Origin: Dehalococcoidia bacterium
Lineage (GTDB): Bacteria; Chloroflexota; Dehalococcoidia; GIF9; AB-539-J10
DNA: 5,992 bases
NCBI GenBank assembly: GCA_030603265.1
Contig: JAUVYD010000101.1
Span: 1 to 5,992, forward strand
Direction: 5' to 3'
In this document: positions 4,497-5,992 of the stretch, piece after piece
How the letters are laid out: every line of letters starts with the position of its first letter
Position numbering within the stretch: the first letter of the stretch is position 1
The notes under the pieces: model-generated
What the model saw: only the letters and a program-made list of their open reading frames with translations
What the model was told of the DNA's origin: nothing
The model's database searches: none
Translations under genes and position numbers: made by a program

Positions 4497-5992
4497 CTAC
4501 CCCTGTATGGGAGGCACGTGGCTGACGCTGTCCTTCCGCGGCAGCCCCGCCTCGACCTCTTCCACGAACGCTGCCACCAGCTCCGGGTCAAACTGAGTGC
4601 CAGCTCCCTGTCGCAGGAGTTCCAAGGCTTCTCTCTCAGACAACGCGTCACGGTATGGCCGGGCCGACGCCATGGCGGCGAAGGAGTCTGCTACCGCGAG
4701 TATCCGGGCGCCAAGCGGAATCGACTTGCCACGCAGGCCCTCAGGATAGCCGGCCCCATCCCATCTCTCGTGATGATACAGAATGCTGCCGACGCAGGGA
4801 GCGAGGTCGGGAACGTTCCCCACGATGTTCGCGCCAAGCCTCGGGTGTGACTTGATGGACTCCCACTCATCGGCATCAAGCCCACCCGCCTTGTTCAGTA
4901 TCCGATCAGGGATTCCAATCTTGCCGATGTCGTGCAGCAGCGCGGAAGTGCTGATCCTTGATACCTCGTCGGACGGCAGTCCGATAGACTCGGCAAGCAC
5001 GACAGCATACGTGTTGACCTTGCGCGAATGGCCGTACGTGTAGTGGTCCTTGATATCGACGGCAGCCGCCAGCGCATAGACTGCGCTCAGCCCACTCCCG
5101 CGGTGGTTACTCTTGGCACCCGTGCCGTTCTCGGCCTCGGCGAATACCTTCGAAGAGATATAGGTCCTGTTGCCGCCTGTGTTCTTGGCGTAGTAGAGGG
5201 CGGTGTCAGCAGTATCCACGAGTTCACCGGACATCACTCCGTCGGAGGGGTAGCTCGCCAGGCCGATACTGCAGGTCACGCCGCTCTGCTTCGCCTCCAT
5301 CTCCCGGGCGACGCCTGTCCTGACTCTCTCCGCGACCACGTACGCGTCCTCCGGAGTCGTCCGTGGCAGAATGACGGCGAACTCATCGCCTCCATAGCGG
5401 AATGCCTGGTCGGCATCACGAACAGCCTGGCCAATCAGGGTGCCCACGAACTTCAGCAGTTTGTCTCCCGAGGGATGGCCATACATGTCGTTGTAGGCCT
5501 TGAATGAGTCGAGGTCAATCATCAGCAACGAGAACGTTCCGTCGTGCCTCGAATGCCTCGACACCTCCTCCTTCAGCCGTTCCTCGAAATGCCTCCTGTT
5601 GAACAGTCCGGTGAGCTCGTCGATCCGGCTTCTCTGTTCGGCCCTGGCATACAGCGTCGCGTTCTCGATCGGCGTCGCTATCTGCCGCGCAACCTGCTCA
5701 AGGAGACGGATTTCTTCCTGACCATATACGTCAGGCTGGCAACTCCCCACTAGCAGCGTGCCTATCACCTCGTCCCTCACGATGAGCGGCAGGTGAATGA
5801 TGGAGCGAATGCCCTCACGGACGTAGTGGCTGTCCGGCCAGTACGTGATTGCAGCCTGGATGTCGGATTGATAGGTGGGTTTTCGATACTGGGCCACCCA
5901 CTCGGTGGCCGTGCCCTGCAAGGAGTGAGACGCCTCCGCCAGGTCGGATGCGGTCACTGGACCAAATATGGCCTGGAGGCGCACTCTGTCGC
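4497..5992 (-). CDS. GAF-GGDEF-HD-GYP cyclic-di-GMP turnover protein (partial, N-terminus off right edge)
   Basis: At least 498 residues are present and the frame is open to the window edge. A GTG at 5984 would truncate the GAF domain and is unlikely to be the start. Counting from that codon, residues 1-112 are a GAF sensor domain (IRSIIHLPLIVRDEVIGTLLVG at 59-80), followed by a signalling helix with DELTGLFNRR (122-131). The GGDEF diguanylate cyclase has intact RYGGDEF (active site 198-202) and an I-site RDAD (189-192) five residues before it, so product inhibition is likely. The HD-GYP phosphodiesterase carries HDIGKIGIPD (351-360) and HHERWDGAGYP (404-414). Both domains therefore look catalytically competent: one makes c-di-GMP and the other degrades it, probably switched by the GAF ligand. 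No membrane segment is seen in the part present; one could lie upstream. It is convergent with the methyltransferase, and no clear terminator is visible in the 16-bp gap. Confidence 0.95.
   Translation of the reverse strand, partial: DRVRLQAIFGPVTASDLAEASHSLQGTATEWVAQYRKPTYQSDIQAAITYWPDSHYVREGIRSIIHLPLIVRDEVIGTLLVGSCQPDVYGQEEIRLLEQVARQIATPIENATLYARAEQRSRIDELTGLFNRRHFEERLKEEVSRHSRHDGTFSLLMIDLDSFKAYNDMYGHPSGDKLLKFVGTLIGQAVRDADQAFRYGGDEFAVILPRTTPEDAYVVAERVRTGVAREMEAKQSGVTCSIGLASYPSDGVMSGELVDTADTALYYAKNTGGNRTYISSKVFAEAENGTGAKSNHRGSGLSAVYALAAAVDIKDHYTYGHSRKVNTYAVVLAESIGLPSDEVSRISTSALLHDIGKIGIPDRILNKAGGLDADEWESIKSHPRLGANIVGNVPDLAPCVGSILYHHERWDGAGYPEGLRGKSIPLGARILAVADSFAAMASARPYRDALSEREALELLRQGAGTQFDPELVAAFVEEVEAGLPRKDSVSHVPPIQG

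Noticed and set aside
5982..5984. GTG at 5984 as the real start of the c-di-GMP protein
   Set aside because: The frame stays open to the window edge and the start would cut into the GAF domain. The gene is treated as partial.

Overview
The window looks like a bacterial chromosome segment of moderately high GC, with short intergenic gaps and genes on both strands. A canonical T-box leader RNA argues for a bacterium rather than an archaeon. The bacterial-type Elp3, the COG1032-like radical SAM protein and the apparent leaderless or near-leaderless starts together suggest an anaerobic lineage such as Chloroflexota (Dehalococcoidia-like). That placement is inference, not something the sequence proves.

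Layout. Positions 1-434 hold a regulatory leader read on the minus strand. A sigma70-type promoter (405-434) is followed by a T-box riboswitch with a probable UGG (Trp) specifier, an intrinsic terminator (120-154), a 16-codon small ORF with its own strong Shine-Dalgarno, and then the first two codons of a gene that runs off the left edge. Upstream of it, also on the minus strand, is a HAD-family phosphatase (529-1164) with an unusual DxE in motif I. A compact divergent region (1165-1245) separates it from a plus-strand radical SAM protein of unknown substrate (1246-2409).

That gene meets an Elp3 homologue (2406-3797, minus) tail to tail, and the two stop codons share the palindrome CTAG. Divergent from elp3, about 30 bp away, is a SAM-dependent methyltransferase (3827-4480) with recognisable similarity to eukaryotic Trm9/ALKBH8. 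The last gene (4497 to the right edge, minus) is a GAF-GGDEF-HD-GYP cyclic-di-GMP enzyme whose N-terminus lies outside the window.

How they may work together. Elp3 makes the 5-carboxymethyl group on wobble uridine 34 of tRNA from acetyl-CoA, and Trm9 methyl-esterifies that group in eukaryotes. The elp3/Trm9-like pair is therefore a candidate bacterial cm5U to mcm5U wobble-modification module, and is the most interesting signal here. The T-box shows that the gene off the left edge responds to tRNA charging, probably tRNA-Trp. The HAD and c-di-GMP genes have no evident functional link to the module. I saw no tRNA, rRNA, CRISPR array, insertion sequence or phage gene.
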